From positions 5,394,001 to 5,458,000 of the forward strand of contig OZ260079.1 in the NCBI GenBank assembly GCA_965284365.1: 64,000 bases of DNA, written 5' to 3'. Below are positions 45,501-53,806 of the stretch, piece after piece. A program made the position numbers and the translations under genes. Origin of the DNA: Phragmitibacter sp965284365. GTDB taxonomy: Bacteria > Verrucomicrobiota > Verrucomicrobiia > Verrucomicrobiales > Verrucomicrobiaceae. Below the pieces are notes generated by a model. That model saw only the letters and a list, made by a program, of their open reading frames with translations. It searched no databases and was not told the DNA's origin. Every line of letters begins with the position of its first letter. Within the stretch, counting starts at the first letter, position 1.

Positions 45501-46947
45501 GGTGGCCTCATCCGCTGCGCCTGAGGAGATCATTGTGACCCTGCGTGCGCTCTCTGAGTCGGGAGGAGCGGAGACTGCACTGTATCTTAGCTTGGCCAAG
45601 GATTCCCCGCACATTGCTGTGCGTGATGAAGCGACACTGGCGCTGGCGGGCTCGAAGGCGCCGGAAGCCATCACCGCTACGATGGAGTTGCTGCCGAATG
45701 TGTCTGCCACTCAGCGGCGGCTGGTGCTGGATCGTCTGGCGACAACTCCGGCAGCGGCCAAGGCCATTACCGCTGGGATTCAGTCGGGCGCCATCGCGAA
45801 GGACTCGCTGGAAGGAAATCTGCTCGAGCGGCTGCAAACCTTGCTACCCGATGACGCGGGATTGAAGGCCATCCTCAAGGAAGTGGCGAGCCTGAGCCGG
45901 GAGATCCTTCTGCTCAATGGCGAAGAGACGGCCTGGGCACAGACGGAACTGAAATTCGACGGGCCGCTCACCGCGGAAACTTGGGTTCGCCTGGATCCCG
46001 CGGGCCGCGCTCCTGCCAATACGGATGGCATCTTTGGCATTCCAGGATCGATCGATATCAACTTCTTTGGCGGCAAGCTGAGGGTCTATGGCTTCAAGGA
46101 TTTCGGCGATGTGGTGGTCGCTGCCAAACCTATCGTGACCGGCACCTGGACGCATGTGGCGGCAAGCCGTGATGCCTCAAACATTTGGCGGCTGTATGTG
46201 GATGGCGAACTGACTGCCACCAGCACCCGGCCCATGCCGCAGTCACTGGCGCAACCACGCGTCGGTTGGAATACGGCGAACGGCGGAACACAAGGGGCGC
46301 TGACGGGCTATCGGGTCTGGGATGTGGAACGCAGCGGCGACCAGATCCGCGCATTCTTTGACCGCGATCTTCCTAAGGACACGCCGCATCTAGTCTTCAA
46401 TCCCGCTGCTGGTCATGATTGGGGCACCTTGCAGAAAGGCGCGACGTTGGCGACAACGATGGACATGCCACCGATCCTTTCTGCGGATGCTGCCAAGAAA
46501 CTGGATACCAGCTTTGCCAAGTACCGGACTCTTGCGGAGAAGCCAGGCAATGCCGCCAACGGCAAACTCATGGCGGCCGTCTGCATGGGCTGTCACCTCA
46601 TCAATGGCCAAGGCGGCAACATCGGACCTAACCTCAGCGGCGTCGGCGCCATGGGCACCGAGGCCATCCTACGGAACATCCTCACGCCGAATGCTGCGAT
46701 GGAAAGCGCGTATCGCATCTACCGGATCGAGATGAAAGACGGCTCCATCAAAGAAGGCTTTCAAGCCGGCGAAGATGCCAATGCCGTGGTGCTGCGGGTC
46801 GTGGGCATTGAGGATCAGCGGATTCCCAAGAGCGAGATCAAACACGCGAAGTTTATGCGCCGGTCTTTAATGCCGGAGGGATTGCTGGAAGCGTTCCCGG
46901 AGAGTGCGATCACGGATCTGTTTGCTTATTTGAAGACGCTGAAGTGA
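42571..46947 (+). CDS. Giant secreted DUF1080 / PVC dehydrogenase / LamG / haem-binding protein
   Basis: A 1458-residue exported protein. Order: signal peptide (1-27); DUF1080 (3-keto-disaccharide hydrolase-like) with LFDGKSLTGWEG (about 30-235); Ala/Pro linker; PVC membrane-bound dehydrogenase beta-propeller (about 265-640); HEAT-like helices (640-1090); a LamG/concanavalin-like domain (about 1110-1265, TAETWVRLDPAG, GTWTHVAASRD); and a PVC haem-binding domain with CMGCH at 1338-1342. It probably splits and oxidises sugars outside the cytoplasm. Start 42571 follows a C/T-rich leader; upstream in-frame codons to 42382 include a terminator. The same core is in the 8932 protein with other end domains. 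Confidence 0.9.
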   Translation: MNAFSRAGLAALALTAFLLPASRLAAADPVSLFDGKSLTGWEGDLKWWSVQDGAIMGGSTTEKIPKNFFLATQKSFHNFDLRLKIKLTGTPNTGMINSGVQIRSLRVPGSSEMSGYQVDAGDGWWGKMYDESRRNKVIAESANLTAVNAAVKKDDWNEYRIRTDGPRIQSWINGVPALDYTEPQVDIAQDGHIALQIHSGGIAQVYVKDVMVKELPVTADGPTWDKVGHPKEKKAAAPPATAAPMKEGNASNAKPNTPQQQLKTFKVPDGFEVELVAAEDEAAGIGKFIAVHFDERGRMWSMTALEYPVDGNENPAAAEALYASHAKDKVLVFDTPFAPGPQKPRVFADGLAIPLGILPYKSGCYALHGPDIVYLRDTDGDGNADERDVILTGFGVQDSHLFPHQFTRAPGGWIWMAQGAFNYSQVRRPNESPTRAIQFDQTRMAKFRPDGAGFDITSNGPCNIWGLVLTGEGEAFIQEANDFGYAVMPFHEYANYPGCSGKQWKSYAPEFPSITDFRLGGTGLSGLALTDAKGPFPEPWRDVMLVANPITRKINAVKLRREGTGWKASHLPDFLDSTDEMFRPVAMTLGPDGCVYVVDWYNKIISHNEVPRTHPDRDKVRGRIWRIKPKVQQPFAVKDLTLLSHQELVGMLGGPSVAQSHLVWQTLADRPVEETTPLLDALLNDETKSTAARIQALWVLSEKGQLEAEELRKLFHHPSRNVRREAVRACVYAILQEKDATLLESLEKLQSDTDTEVRAEVVRAAGTLLDALSAAPEQATLRESTLSLLLAFAQAPIAEPTAPSSHNAKKIIKTGLAYEREFERYLVRLALERHQDAVAEFLKVPSGEKLSTEARLLAALSLKATDSVPLVAAILPQLKRPPGSEELLRLTDALSQPEVATAFRAALSDPVKSLPSLEALLEVRSKVDGKQIAPLIVDITRRLLMGDAKQAALGLRLASGFRIAGVSDALAKVLKNQVASSAAPEEIIVTLRALSESGGAETALYLSLAKDSPHIAVRDEATLALAGSKAPEAITATMELLPNVSATQRRLVLDRLATTPAAAKAITAGIQSGAIAKDSLEGNLLERLQTLLPDDAGLKAILKEVASLSREILLLNGEETAWAQTELKFDGPLTAETWVRLDPAGRAPANTDGIFGIPGSIDINFFGGKLRVYGFKDFGDVVVAAKPIVTGTWTHVAASRDASNIWRLYVDGELTATSTRPMPQSLAQPRVGWNTANGGTQGALTGYRVWDVERSGDQIRAFFDRDLPKDTPHLVFNPAAGHDWGTLQKGATLATTMDMPPILSADAAKKLDTSFAKYRTLAEKPGNAANGKLMAAVCMGCHLINGQGGNIGPNLSGVGAMGTEAILRNILTPNAAMESAYRIYRIEMKDGSIKEGFQAGEDANAVVLRVVGIEDQRIPKSEIKHAKFMRRSLMPEGLLEAFPESAITDLFAYLKTLK

Positions 46948-46988
46948 AGGGATCGCACTCACGTCGTTGCGCTTCACTAACCGTTTGA

Positions 46989-47444
46989 ATGCTCATGCAC
47001 GCTAAGCAGAAAATAAGAACCAGGTTTGCGACGCTCATCTGCTTGTCGGTATTTTTGTGCGAAGCATCGTGCTCATGGGATCGCGAAATTGACATCACCG
47101 AGACCAAATCCCAGTCGATAGTTGATCTCGAAACACTTGAAAAAAGATTTGGTAAAGATGCTATCCTTGGCAGAAGTTCCACACGAGTCATCCAGACCGC
47201 TGATGACTGGTTTACCATCTCAAGATATCCATTTGTGCGGCTGGAAATTACAGACGGCATCAATGATGAGCCGTTCATAGCGATTAGAATCGCTATTGAT
47301 CAACCTGCCTCCCAAGGTAACGCTTTCCTCTACAACCACTCGATTCTCAGCAAAGAAACCGGCATAAGAATCAGAGGTGTAAAATTTTTCGCAGCGCACA
47401 CCGCCGAAACCAAAAGTCCGGCGATGGACAAGTGGAGCAACTAA
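46989..47444 (+). CDS. Small secreted hypothetical protein
   Basis: A 151-residue protein with an N-terminal signal (RTRFATLICLSVFLC) and cysteines near the cleavage region. The mature part has mixed beta character and no recognised domain. Its bases are AT-richer than neighbouring genes, with codons such as ATA and AGA, suggesting foreign or orphan origin. An ATG at 46995 is an alternative start. Confidence 0.58.
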   Translation: MLMHAKQKIRTRFATLICLSVFLCEASCSWDREIDITETKSQSIVDLETLEKRFGKDAILGRSSTRVIQTADDWFTISRYPFVRLEITDGINDEPFIAIRIAIDQPASQGNAFLYNHSILSKETGIRIRGVKFFAAHTAETKSPAMDKWSN

Positions 47445-47460
47445 CGGTCAGGCCACAACT

Positions 47461-49026
47461 TCACTTCGAGATGTCCTTCGACTGCACATGCGAAGATGCT
47501 TCGGCATCCTCACCACCTCCCGGAGACGGGAGCCCGGAGACCAGGACTGAGGTCTGAGGAGCTTTGCCGGAGTAAAAGGAGAGGTAGTGGGTATCGCCGA
47601 TGACGGTGGCGTTAACATTGCCCGCATCCCACGTGCTCTGACTACCGGTGGCCATGACCTCGGAAACCGGCCAGAGGAGCGAATTGCTGAAGACACGCTC
47701 GGGGTCGACAACGCGACGGCGTAGGAGGCCCTTGCCGCGATGATAGTAGTAGTTGCTGAGCAACCCGGTTTTGGGATCGAGAACGAGACAGGGCGTGGAA
47801 GCGCGGATGTCGGCGATGTTGGTTGGTGTGCGCTTCCATGTTGCCCCGTAATCGGTGGAAACGATCTGCCACTGCGTTGGGCCGGTTTCCGTGCGGGCGA
47901 TGGCGAGGATTTTGCCATCGCCCAGATGGACGGCGGCGGGTTCGGTCGGCCATTGCGTTTTGGGCAGGTCAGACTCGACGGTGGTCTGGGTCCAGGTGGC
48001 GCCGTTATCGCTGCTGGTGACGGTGCCCCATGCGTTTGTCGGCTTGTCCCCATAATCCCCAGCGAACCACAGGGCCATGAGTCCGACCTTGGGCACGGCG
48101 AAGATGTCGGTGATCTGCATGGGGCGCACCGCGAGCTTTGGTGTGGCGACGAGGGTGAACTTCACCCCATCCGTGGTGCGGTAGAGGTCGTGCTGCCACT
48201 CCTTGCCGATGCGGCGTAACCAGAGGAGCATTGCCCCGTCGGCATCCAGTCCCTTCCCCACGGGCACTTCACCGTAGTCCGGGGAATTGGCGACCACGGT
48301 CTCTGGCGTCCACGTTTTTCCGCCGTCACGTGAAGTGCGGGCGTAAGCGTCGCGGGCTCCTTCATTGATCGTGTGCCCTTTGCCGCGGGTGTAGACGCAC
48401 ACTAGCTTGTCTCCGATGGCCTGCATCATCGGCCAAGAGTTGTAGCCACTGATGTCCTGCACGAGGTGGGGCTTCGCCGGCGCATCGATGGGTGTGACCT
48501 TCACCATGGCCAGCCCCGTGGGGCTGGTGAAGGTGTCGGCGGGATCGCCAGGTTCCCGTTGGATACGCACCCAGAGCGGTGCTTTGGGCTCCACTTCGTA
48601 ATAGGATTCCAAAACAATGGTCCGGCTGTGCAGCGGAGCGGAGGGCAATGCGGTGCGGACTGGCGTGCCCAGATAATAGCGATCCGTAAACGGGGCATTC
48701 TCCACCATCTGCGAGAGATGGACGCGGTAGACGTCCTCGAAGTTGGGACTCGTCGCCGCATCTGTGGTGGTCACGACGATCTCAACTTTCACCGCAGCGC
48801 AATCGCTCGGGAGACCGCTGACAAGTCCGGCGACCGATTGCCCCACGGTGCCACCGGATAAGGACCAAACCGGGACATGCACGGAACCATTCGACATGAG
48901 CACCAATGACGGCTGGCCCGTGGCGACTGACATCTGACTTGCGGTGAGGCAAAGCGGGGTTTGCACTTCTGCGAGTCCAGCAGAGAGGAGCGTCAGCAGG
49001 ATTGTTGCAGTTATGAAGGATTTCAT
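47461..49026 (-). CDS. Secreted sialidase/BNR-repeat protein
   Basis: A 521-residue exported protein. After a signal peptide (1-19) is a beta-rich region (about 25-180), then a six-bladed propeller with Asp-box motifs SRDGGKTWTPE, SSDNGATWTQT and STDYGATWKRT (about 190-500). Such proteins bind or cleave sialic acid or related sugars; the catalytic Arg triad cannot be confirmed by eye. Start 49026 (MKSFITATILL) is chosen for its signal; the frame opens at 49095. Confidence 0.82.
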   Translation of the reverse strand: MKSFITATILLTLLSAGLAEVQTPLCLTASQMSVATGQPSLVLMSNGSVHVPVWSLSGGTVGQSVAGLVSGLPSDCAAVKVEIVVTTTDAATSPNFEDVYRVHLSQMVENAPFTDRYYLGTPVRTALPSAPLHSRTIVLESYYEVEPKAPLWVRIQREPGDPADTFTSPTGLAMVKVTPIDAPAKPHLVQDISGYNSWPMMQAIGDKLVCVYTRGKGHTINEGARDAYARTSRDGGKTWTPETVVANSPDYGEVPVGKGLDADGAMLLWLRRIGKEWQHDLYRTTDGVKFTLVATPKLAVRPMQITDIFAVPKVGLMALWFAGDYGDKPTNAWGTVTSSDNGATWTQTTVESDLPKTQWPTEPAAVHLGDGKILAIARTETGPTQWQIVSTDYGATWKRTPTNIADIRASTPCLVLDPKTGLLSNYYYHRGKGLLRRRVVDPERVFSNSLLWPVSEVMATGSQSTWDAGNVNATVIGDTHYLSFYSGKAPQTSVLVSGLPSPGGGEDAEASSHVQSKDISK

Positions 49027-49133
49027 GTCTTTAGAATGACGTCGACGCCTGGCGATCTGGAACAAGCGATGGCAAGCGGGAGGTGCTATTTTCAATTGGA
49101 GAGCGCTGGTCGAGTTGCTACGGCATGGTTAGT

Positions 49134-49784
49134 TCATGCTCGGCTTAGCACAATGTGAGTTGCCCGCAGCGATGGAATATGCTGGGCGCAGGTGTATTCC
49201 GATTCGGCGAGGTTGATCCCGTCAAACAACCGCTCACCGGCGCCAAGCAAGATTGGCGAGATGGCGATGTGCATTTCATCGATCAATCGCGCCTGAAGGT
49301 ATTGCCTGATGGCCGATGCTCCGCCTCCGATGCGGACGTCTTTTCCGTTGGCGGCTTCGCGAGCGCGTTCAAGGGCGACGTGAATCCCTCCCGTGACGAA
49401 ATGAAAGGTTGTGCCTCCCTCCATGACGAGTGGCGCGCGGGGATGATGCGTGAGCACGAAGACTTGCGTGTGGTATACAGGATTCTCACCCCACCAGCCT
49501 CGCCAGCTTTCATCCGGCCAGGGACCGCGCACGGGACCGAACATATTTCGGCCCATGATCCAGGCACCCACATTGTGGAAGCCCCGCGCGGCAAAGTCAT
49601 CGTCGATCCCGGTTTCTCCGCCTTCGTTGTTTCCGAACACTTTCTCCTGAAACGTGCGAGTAGGGATTGCCCAGCCATGAAGGGCAGGCCCGCCGACGCC
49701 CAGCGGGTTCTCCAGGCGCTGATCCGGGCCTGCGCCAAAGCCGTCGATCGAAATGGAATAGCTTTCTACGCGGAGTTTAGACAT
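49134..49784 (-). CDS. RibD C-terminal / dihydrofolate reductase-like protein
   Basis: A 216-residue cytoplasmic protein of the RibD_C/DHFR-like family (YyaP/YwjB type). Seen are the N-terminal SISIDGF, AWIMGRNMFGP, VFVLTHHPR, IGGGASAIRQYLQ and IDEMHIAISPILLGAGERLF motifs for NADPH binding. Substrate unknown. Its first twelve residues and codons resemble the start of the next upstream gene (50210). Confidence 0.88.
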   Translation of the reverse strand: MSKLRVESYSISIDGFGAGPDQRLENPLGVGGPALHGWAIPTRTFQEKVFGNNEGGETGIDDDFAARGFHNVGAWIMGRNMFGPVRGPWPDESWRGWWGENPVYHTQVFVLTHHPRAPLVMEGGTTFHFVTGGIHVALERAREAANGKDVRIGGGASAIRQYLQARLIDEMHIAISPILLGAGERLFDGINLAESEYTCAQHIPSLRATHIVLSRA

Positions 49785-49829
49785 GGGGGGGTGCTGATGG
49801 TAGGGTGCACTTGTTAAATGCTCGCGGGT

Positions 49830-50210
49830 CTATTTTGTGATGCGGGTAGTGATAATGGCAACCAGGATGGGAAGCGCCACAAAAACGCCAAAAGCAAGAG
49901 TAGAAGAGAATAGCATTTCGTAAGGCGGCAACCCTGCTGACGGATCTATGGTGCTGTAGTAGAGGTTGTACGCCGTAATCACCATAAACGGAGGCGCGAC
50001 TGCGATGGCGGTGAACAGCACTCGCCGTCGCCCGCCTACGAAAGCGAGCACTACGGTTGAGACGATGCACCCAAGAAGCCAGCCGCCTACGGCACCACTC
50101 CCTCCATTAAAAAAGAGAAGGCACGTTGCTGCGGCGAGCAATAGCGAGACAACGTATCGCGCGCTATCGAAATTGGAGATGGAGAAGCTTTCGACACGGA
50201 CTTTAGTCAT
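49830..50210 (-). CDS. Small four-helix membrane protein with a reductase-like N-terminus
   Basis: A 126-residue protein starting MTKVRVESFSIS, nearly the same as the adjacent reductase start MSKLRVESYSIS, after which it turns into four hydrophobic segments (about 18-36, 41-60, 64-85, 95-120). The shared start suggests a duplicated 5' end joined to a membrane-protein gene. The stop of the preceding gene (50219) is 8 bases before its ATG, suggesting an operon. No family recognised. Confidence 0.6.
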   Translation of the reverse strand: MTKVRVESFSISNFDSARYVVSLLLAAATCLLFFNGGSGAVGGWLLGCIVSTVVLAFVGGRRRVLFTAIAVAPPFMVITAYNLYYSTIDPSAGLPPYEMLFSSTLAFGVFVALPILVAIITTRITK

Positions 50211-50218
50211 GGAATAGT

Positions 50219-50638
50219 TCAGCTTCCTGATTTGAATTTCGTTACAATTCTTGGGATGGAATACCGAATCGACAGCCAGACGAACAGGAGGAAAATAAAG
50301 GGCACGATCCAGAATCCCCATTTGCTTGTCTCTAAGCTCACAGTCCTTTTATCGTTCTCGTGGGTTTCGGTAATCGAGGCCAATTCGCCCTTCGTCAATA
50401 AGAGGTAGCTTCGCTGATTCCGTTTTATCTCGCTGTTGTTTGATCGGGAATAGAATGAGGACATTCCGACGCAAACGGCTACGCCACTTCGCCCATAACG
50501 ATCCAACTCAGTTTCGGCCATACTCCACGGGCGAGCTGCGTCTATGATCGGAAGAACGATAAATGCGATCACCATGACCGGCGGGATGATGATCAATCCC
50601 CGCTTCATCCACTTCAGCCAAAAATCGAAGAGATTCAT
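50219..50638 (-). CDS. Small two-helix membrane protein
   Basis: A 139-residue protein with membrane segments at about residues 13-33 and 108-128 and a soluble loop between, likely on the outside. No recognised family. It forms a probable operon with the membrane protein gene at 50210. Codon use is AT-richer than the core genes. Confidence 0.58.
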   Translation of the reverse strand: MNLFDFWLKWMKRGLIIIPPVMVIAFIVLPIIDAARPWSMAETELDRYGRSGVAVCVGMSSFYSRSNNSEIKRNQRSYLLLTKGELASITETHENDKRTVSLETSKWGFWIVPFIFLLFVWLSIRYSIPRIVTKFKSGS

Positions 50639-50742
50639 TTTTTAACCGAACATCTGATTAGTCCGCGATATCGAAACAATTTAAGCGTCAATAGGGTAGC
50701 CACGACGCAGGAAACTCCGCCTGTGCGCGCTTCCAAAAATCG

Positions 50743-51243
50743 CTATGCACCCTTCCAGCGAGCTGCCAGACCTCGCACCGGTTGGTCGCGCTTCATGTGT
50801 ATCCCAAGCGGAGAAATGTCACCGCCGTTCGCTTCAAGAGCTTTCCACTCCCGCAAGCCGAATTCCCTCTGAGATTTTGAGTCGTACGAGATTATCGTTT
50901 GTCCACTTGGCGAAGTTGTAACGTCGCTGACCTCTACCAAGTAATACTGCGGTAGTGCCACGGCGTTGACCACCGTTCCTGATGCTTCGATCGAGATGTC
51001 GAACTGCATCGTTAGGACATAGCGTCCCTGTATCAATGCCTTCGAGTTCCATCGCGGTGTACCGTGCAGGTCGTCGTAGTAGGAGATAAAGTGCTCAGAC
51101 CCTGGATAGACCTTCTCGAACGCTACGGCGTTCGGCTCGGACTTTACCGCGTTCGCTATGGCTTGCTCATACCTGGCACGACTGCGTCCGCATCCGACAA
51201 GCCCAAATGCGATCGTCAGAATGAATGCTCGTCGACAGTGCAT
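50743..51243 (-). CDS. Small lipoprotein
   Basis: A 166-residue putative lipoprotein: MHCRRAFILTIAFGLVGC has a clear lipobox LVGC with the cysteine at 18. The mature part seems to be a beta-rich domain of unknown type. It has the same orientation as the neighbouring small membrane genes and may belong to the same accessory group. Confidence 0.65.
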   Translation of the reverse strand: MHCRRAFILTIAFGLVGCGRSRARYEQAIANAVKSEPNAVAFEKVYPGSEHFISYYDDLHGTPRWNSKALIQGRYVLTMQFDISIEASGTVVNAVALPQYYLVEVSDVTTSPSGQTIISYDSKSQREFGLREWKALEANGGDISPLGIHMKRDQPVRGLAARWKGA

Positions 51244-51350
51244 AACATAGGATTTGTCCGCGGTTCCAAAACAATTTCAATAGTCTACGTTTTATCTGCC
51301 GATTAGAAAGGCTTCGAAATCTTTTTCGCTGGCCAGCCGAGAAGTCGTGG

Positions 51351-51397
51351 GTGGGCTAGGTTTAGAGGGCGGTTGAGGCGCTATTTTCCGTCTTCAG
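51351..51397. repeat. Imperfect direct repeat A flanking the Tdi1-like gene
   Basis: Matches 51972-52019 at about 39 of 48 positions by eye. Copy B includes the potD stop codon and the bases after it; copy A lies after the stop of the Tdi1-like gene. The two thus bracket that gene. Confidence 0.55.
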
Positions 51398-51448
51398 CCC
51401 ACCTCATACCTTGATACGCCTTTGGTGATTTGATGGCAGGAGCGTCAC

Positions 51449-51922
51449 TTACTGAAGGGTGACGCTTTTGATGGGAGTACCCGATGGCAAGCTGGATGCT
51501 TGCCGCCATATCTGACCCATCATGCTGAAATGAACTTCAATGTCGGTGGCCTCAAGGTTATCGGTCGTGTAACTACCACCGAGAACTGGCGGCTGACGCC
51601 ATGAAAGAATCTGGCCAACTGCTGGCACAGCACCAGAGCGAATAAGGGGAGCCACAAGCTGAACGGAGAAGTGTCTCAAGACAAATTCCCGGTCAGTCAG
51701 AAGCTGCTGGAAGGTTGCGCCATCCCCGGCAATCTGGGAACAAGTGCCCTCGACAACATCTACAAAGTGAACACTACCATCAGTGGAATCCTGCACGAAT
51801 ATGTCTCCAGCGAGCGTAGCCATGACTGGCAGCTTCGTATTGCCGATCAACCAATGCCACTCGTCGAGAAGTGTGTCTCGATCCAAGTGACTGATATTCA
51901 CCGTTAGGTCGTTTATGGTCAT
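51449..51922 (-). CDS. Tdi1/DUF1851-type immunity-like protein
   Basis: A 157-residue cytoplasmic protein matching the C-terminal domain of T6SS immunity proteins such as Tdi1 (DUF1851), with LLDEWHWLIGNTKLPVMATL, AGDIFVQDSTDGSVHFVDV and PAVGQILSWRQPPVLGGSY. No partner toxin or T6SS gene is nearby, so it is likely an orphan immunity or a housekeeping relative. Direct repeats of the potD end flank it, suggesting insertion after potD. Confidence 0.75.
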   Translation of the reverse strand: MTINDLTVNISHLDRDTLLDEWHWLIGNTKLPVMATLAGDIFVQDSTDGSVHFVDVVEGTCSQIAGDGATFQQLLTDREFVLRHFSVQLVAPLIRSGAVPAVGQILSWRQPPVLGGSYTTDNLEATDIEVHFSMMGQIWRQASSLPSGTPIKSVTLQ

Positions 51923-51971
51923 GCTTGGTCCTGGAGAGTAAGTCTTTAGCGAAAAAAGCGAAAGTTCGGGT

Positions 51972-52019
51972 GTGGGCCGTGTTTAGAGAGCGGTTGGGGC
52001 GTTATTTCCCAGCCTTCAG
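51972..52019. repeat. Imperfect direct repeat B (potD 3' end)
   Basis: Contains the last codons of potD, its stop and about 30 bases beyond. See copy A at 51351-51397. Confidence 0.55.
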
Positions 52020-53024
52020 TTCATCCCACGCCTTCGTGTACTTCGGCAAATCATTGCCGACGTCCTCGATGAGTTCGACCTTGGATTTCACGTCAGCAGG
52101 GATGGTCACGGCGGGGTTCTGGAGGAACTCTTTGCTGACGTGTTTGAGGCCTTCGGTGTTGGGGCAGACGTAGCCCATCCACTCCATGTTTTCGGCGGAG
52201 ATTTCCGGGTCCAGGAGGAAGTTGATGAACTTGTGGGCGAGATCGGGCTTGGGCGCGGTCTTCAGGATGACCAGTTCGTCGCAGGCGCCAGTGACGCCTT
52301 CCTTGGGAATGAGGATGCCGACGTCTTCGTTTTCCTGAGCCACCTGCCAGAGATCGCCGCTATAGCCGTGGACGAGGAGGAACTCACCACTGTCCAGGCC
52401 TGCCTTGTAACCTTCGTTATCGAACTTGGCGAGGTTTGGCTTCCATTGCAGAACCAGATCACGGGCGGCGGCGAGTTCGGTTTCGTCTTTGGTGTTGATG
52501 CTGTGGCCGAGGACTTTAAGGGCGAGGCCAAGCACTTCGCGGGGATCATCCAACAAAGTCATGCGCTTCTTGAGATCCTGACGGGCAAACATCTTCCATG
52601 AGGCTTCCGGGTCTTTGATCTTGTCCTTGCGGTAGGCGATGACGGCGTAGCCCATGGTGTAGGGCACGCTGACTTTCATCTCCTTGTCCGGCACCTTGGC
52701 CAGCACTTCGGGATCAACGTATTTGGCATTCGGAAGCTGGGCTTTATCGAGCGGGAGGAGCATGCCCTCGGCTTCCATGACCGGGATGATGTAGCTGGAT
52801 GGGACAATAATGTCGTAGCCCTTTGCGCCGGCCTTGAGGCGGGCATACATGGCTTCATTCGAGTCAAAGGTGTCGATGACTACTTTGCATTTGTTCGCCT
52901 TCTCGAACTTTTCCACGACATCCGGATTCACGTAATCCGCCCAGGTGTAAACATGGAGCGTTTCGGCCGCGAAGACGGGGCTGAAGAGAAGGCAGAGGAG
53001 CGGGACAAGATGGAAGCGTTTCAT
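52002..53024 (-). CDS. potD: Spermidine/putrescine-binding periplasmic protein
   Basis: The 340-residue substrate-binding protein of a polyamine ABC importer. It has a signal peptide (1-19, ending VFA), the LHVYTWADYVNPDVVEKFEK start of PotD/PotF proteins, then YDIIVPSSYIIPVM and the usual two-lobe fold. Acidic residues for polyamine binding are likely but not individually assigned. Its start overlaps the potC stop by 4 bases. Confidence 0.92.
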   Translation of the reverse strand: MKRFHLVPLLCLLFSPVFAAETLHVYTWADYVNPDVVEKFEKANKCKVVIDTFDSNEAMYARLKAGAKGYDIIVPSSYIIPVMEAEGMLLPLDKAQLPNAKYVDPEVLAKVPDKEMKVSVPYTMGYAVIAYRKDKIKDPEASWKMFARQDLKKRMTLLDDPREVLGLALKVLGHSINTKDETELAAARDLVLQWKPNLAKFDNEGYKAGLDSGEFLLVHGYSGDLWQVAQENEDVGILIPKEGVTGACDELVILKTAPKPDLAHKFINFLLDPEISAENMEWMGYVCPNTEGLKHVSKEFLQNPAVTIPADVKSKVELIEDVGNDLPKYTKAWDELKAGK

Positions 53025-53806
53025 CGGTGGGTATTGGTAGAGCGTTTGGTGAGCCAGAAGCTGATGGCGACAGCGAGGAAGGTGACAGTCAGGAGAATCG
53101 TGGAGAGCGCATTGATCACGGGCATGTTCCGGCTGACCTTCATCATGCTGTAAATGCGCAACGGCAAAGTCGTCGCGCCTGCGCCCTGGACGAAAAACGA
53201 GATCACATAATCGTCAATGGAAAGTGTAAAGGCCAGCAGGCCGCCCGCGATGATGCCCGGCGCCAACAGCGGGAGCAGGATGCGCCAGGCCGTCTGCCAG
53301 GTGCTCGCGCCGAGGTCACGGGCCGCTTCGATGAGGGAGAAGTCGAAGTCCTGCAATCGCGCGAGGATGACCATGGTCACGTAGCTGACGCAGAAAGTGA
53401 CATGGGCGATCCAGATGGTCATGAAGCCGGTTTCGACACCAAGGGCCACGAAAAGAAGCAGCAAAGAGATGCCCATGAGCACATCTGGCATGACAAGCGG
53501 CAGCGTCAAAAGCCCCGAGTGAAAGCGCTGCAGTCGTGTCTTGAACCGATGCAAGGCTAGCGCGGCAAGTGTGCCGAGCACCATGCTTAACACGGAAGCC
53601 AGTGCAGCAATTTGCAACGAGATGAAGAGCGACTCCCAGATGTCATCCGACTTCCAAAGGAGTTCGTACCACTTCCAGGAAAAGCCTTCCCACTTCCCGC
53701 CGAAGCGCGAGGCATTGAAGGAGTTCACCACCAGCACCACGATAGGCGCATAGAAAAAGAGTAACACCAAGGCGGAGATGAAGTAGGGCCACCAGGAGCG
53801 CTTCAT
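53021..53806 (-). CDS. potC: Spermidine/putrescine ABC permease PotC
   Basis: A 261-residue inner-membrane permease with six hydrophobic segments and the ABC-permease EAA loop EAARDLGASTWQTAWRILLP (about 160-180). It forms the channel with PotB and overlaps its neighbours by four bases on both sides, a sign of coupled translation. Confidence 0.93.
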   Translation of the reverse strand: MKRSWWPYFISALVLLFFYAPIVVLVVNSFNASRFGGKWEGFSWKWYELLWKSDDIWESLFISLQIAALASVLSMVLGTLAALALHRFKTRLQRFHSGLLTLPLVMPDVLMGISLLLLFVALGVETGFMTIWIAHVTFCVSYVTMVILARLQDFDFSLIEAARDLGASTWQTAWRILLPLLAPGIIAGGLLAFTLSIDDYVISFFVQGAGATTLPLRIYSMMKVSRNMPVINALSTILLTVTFLAVAISFWLTKRSTNTHR

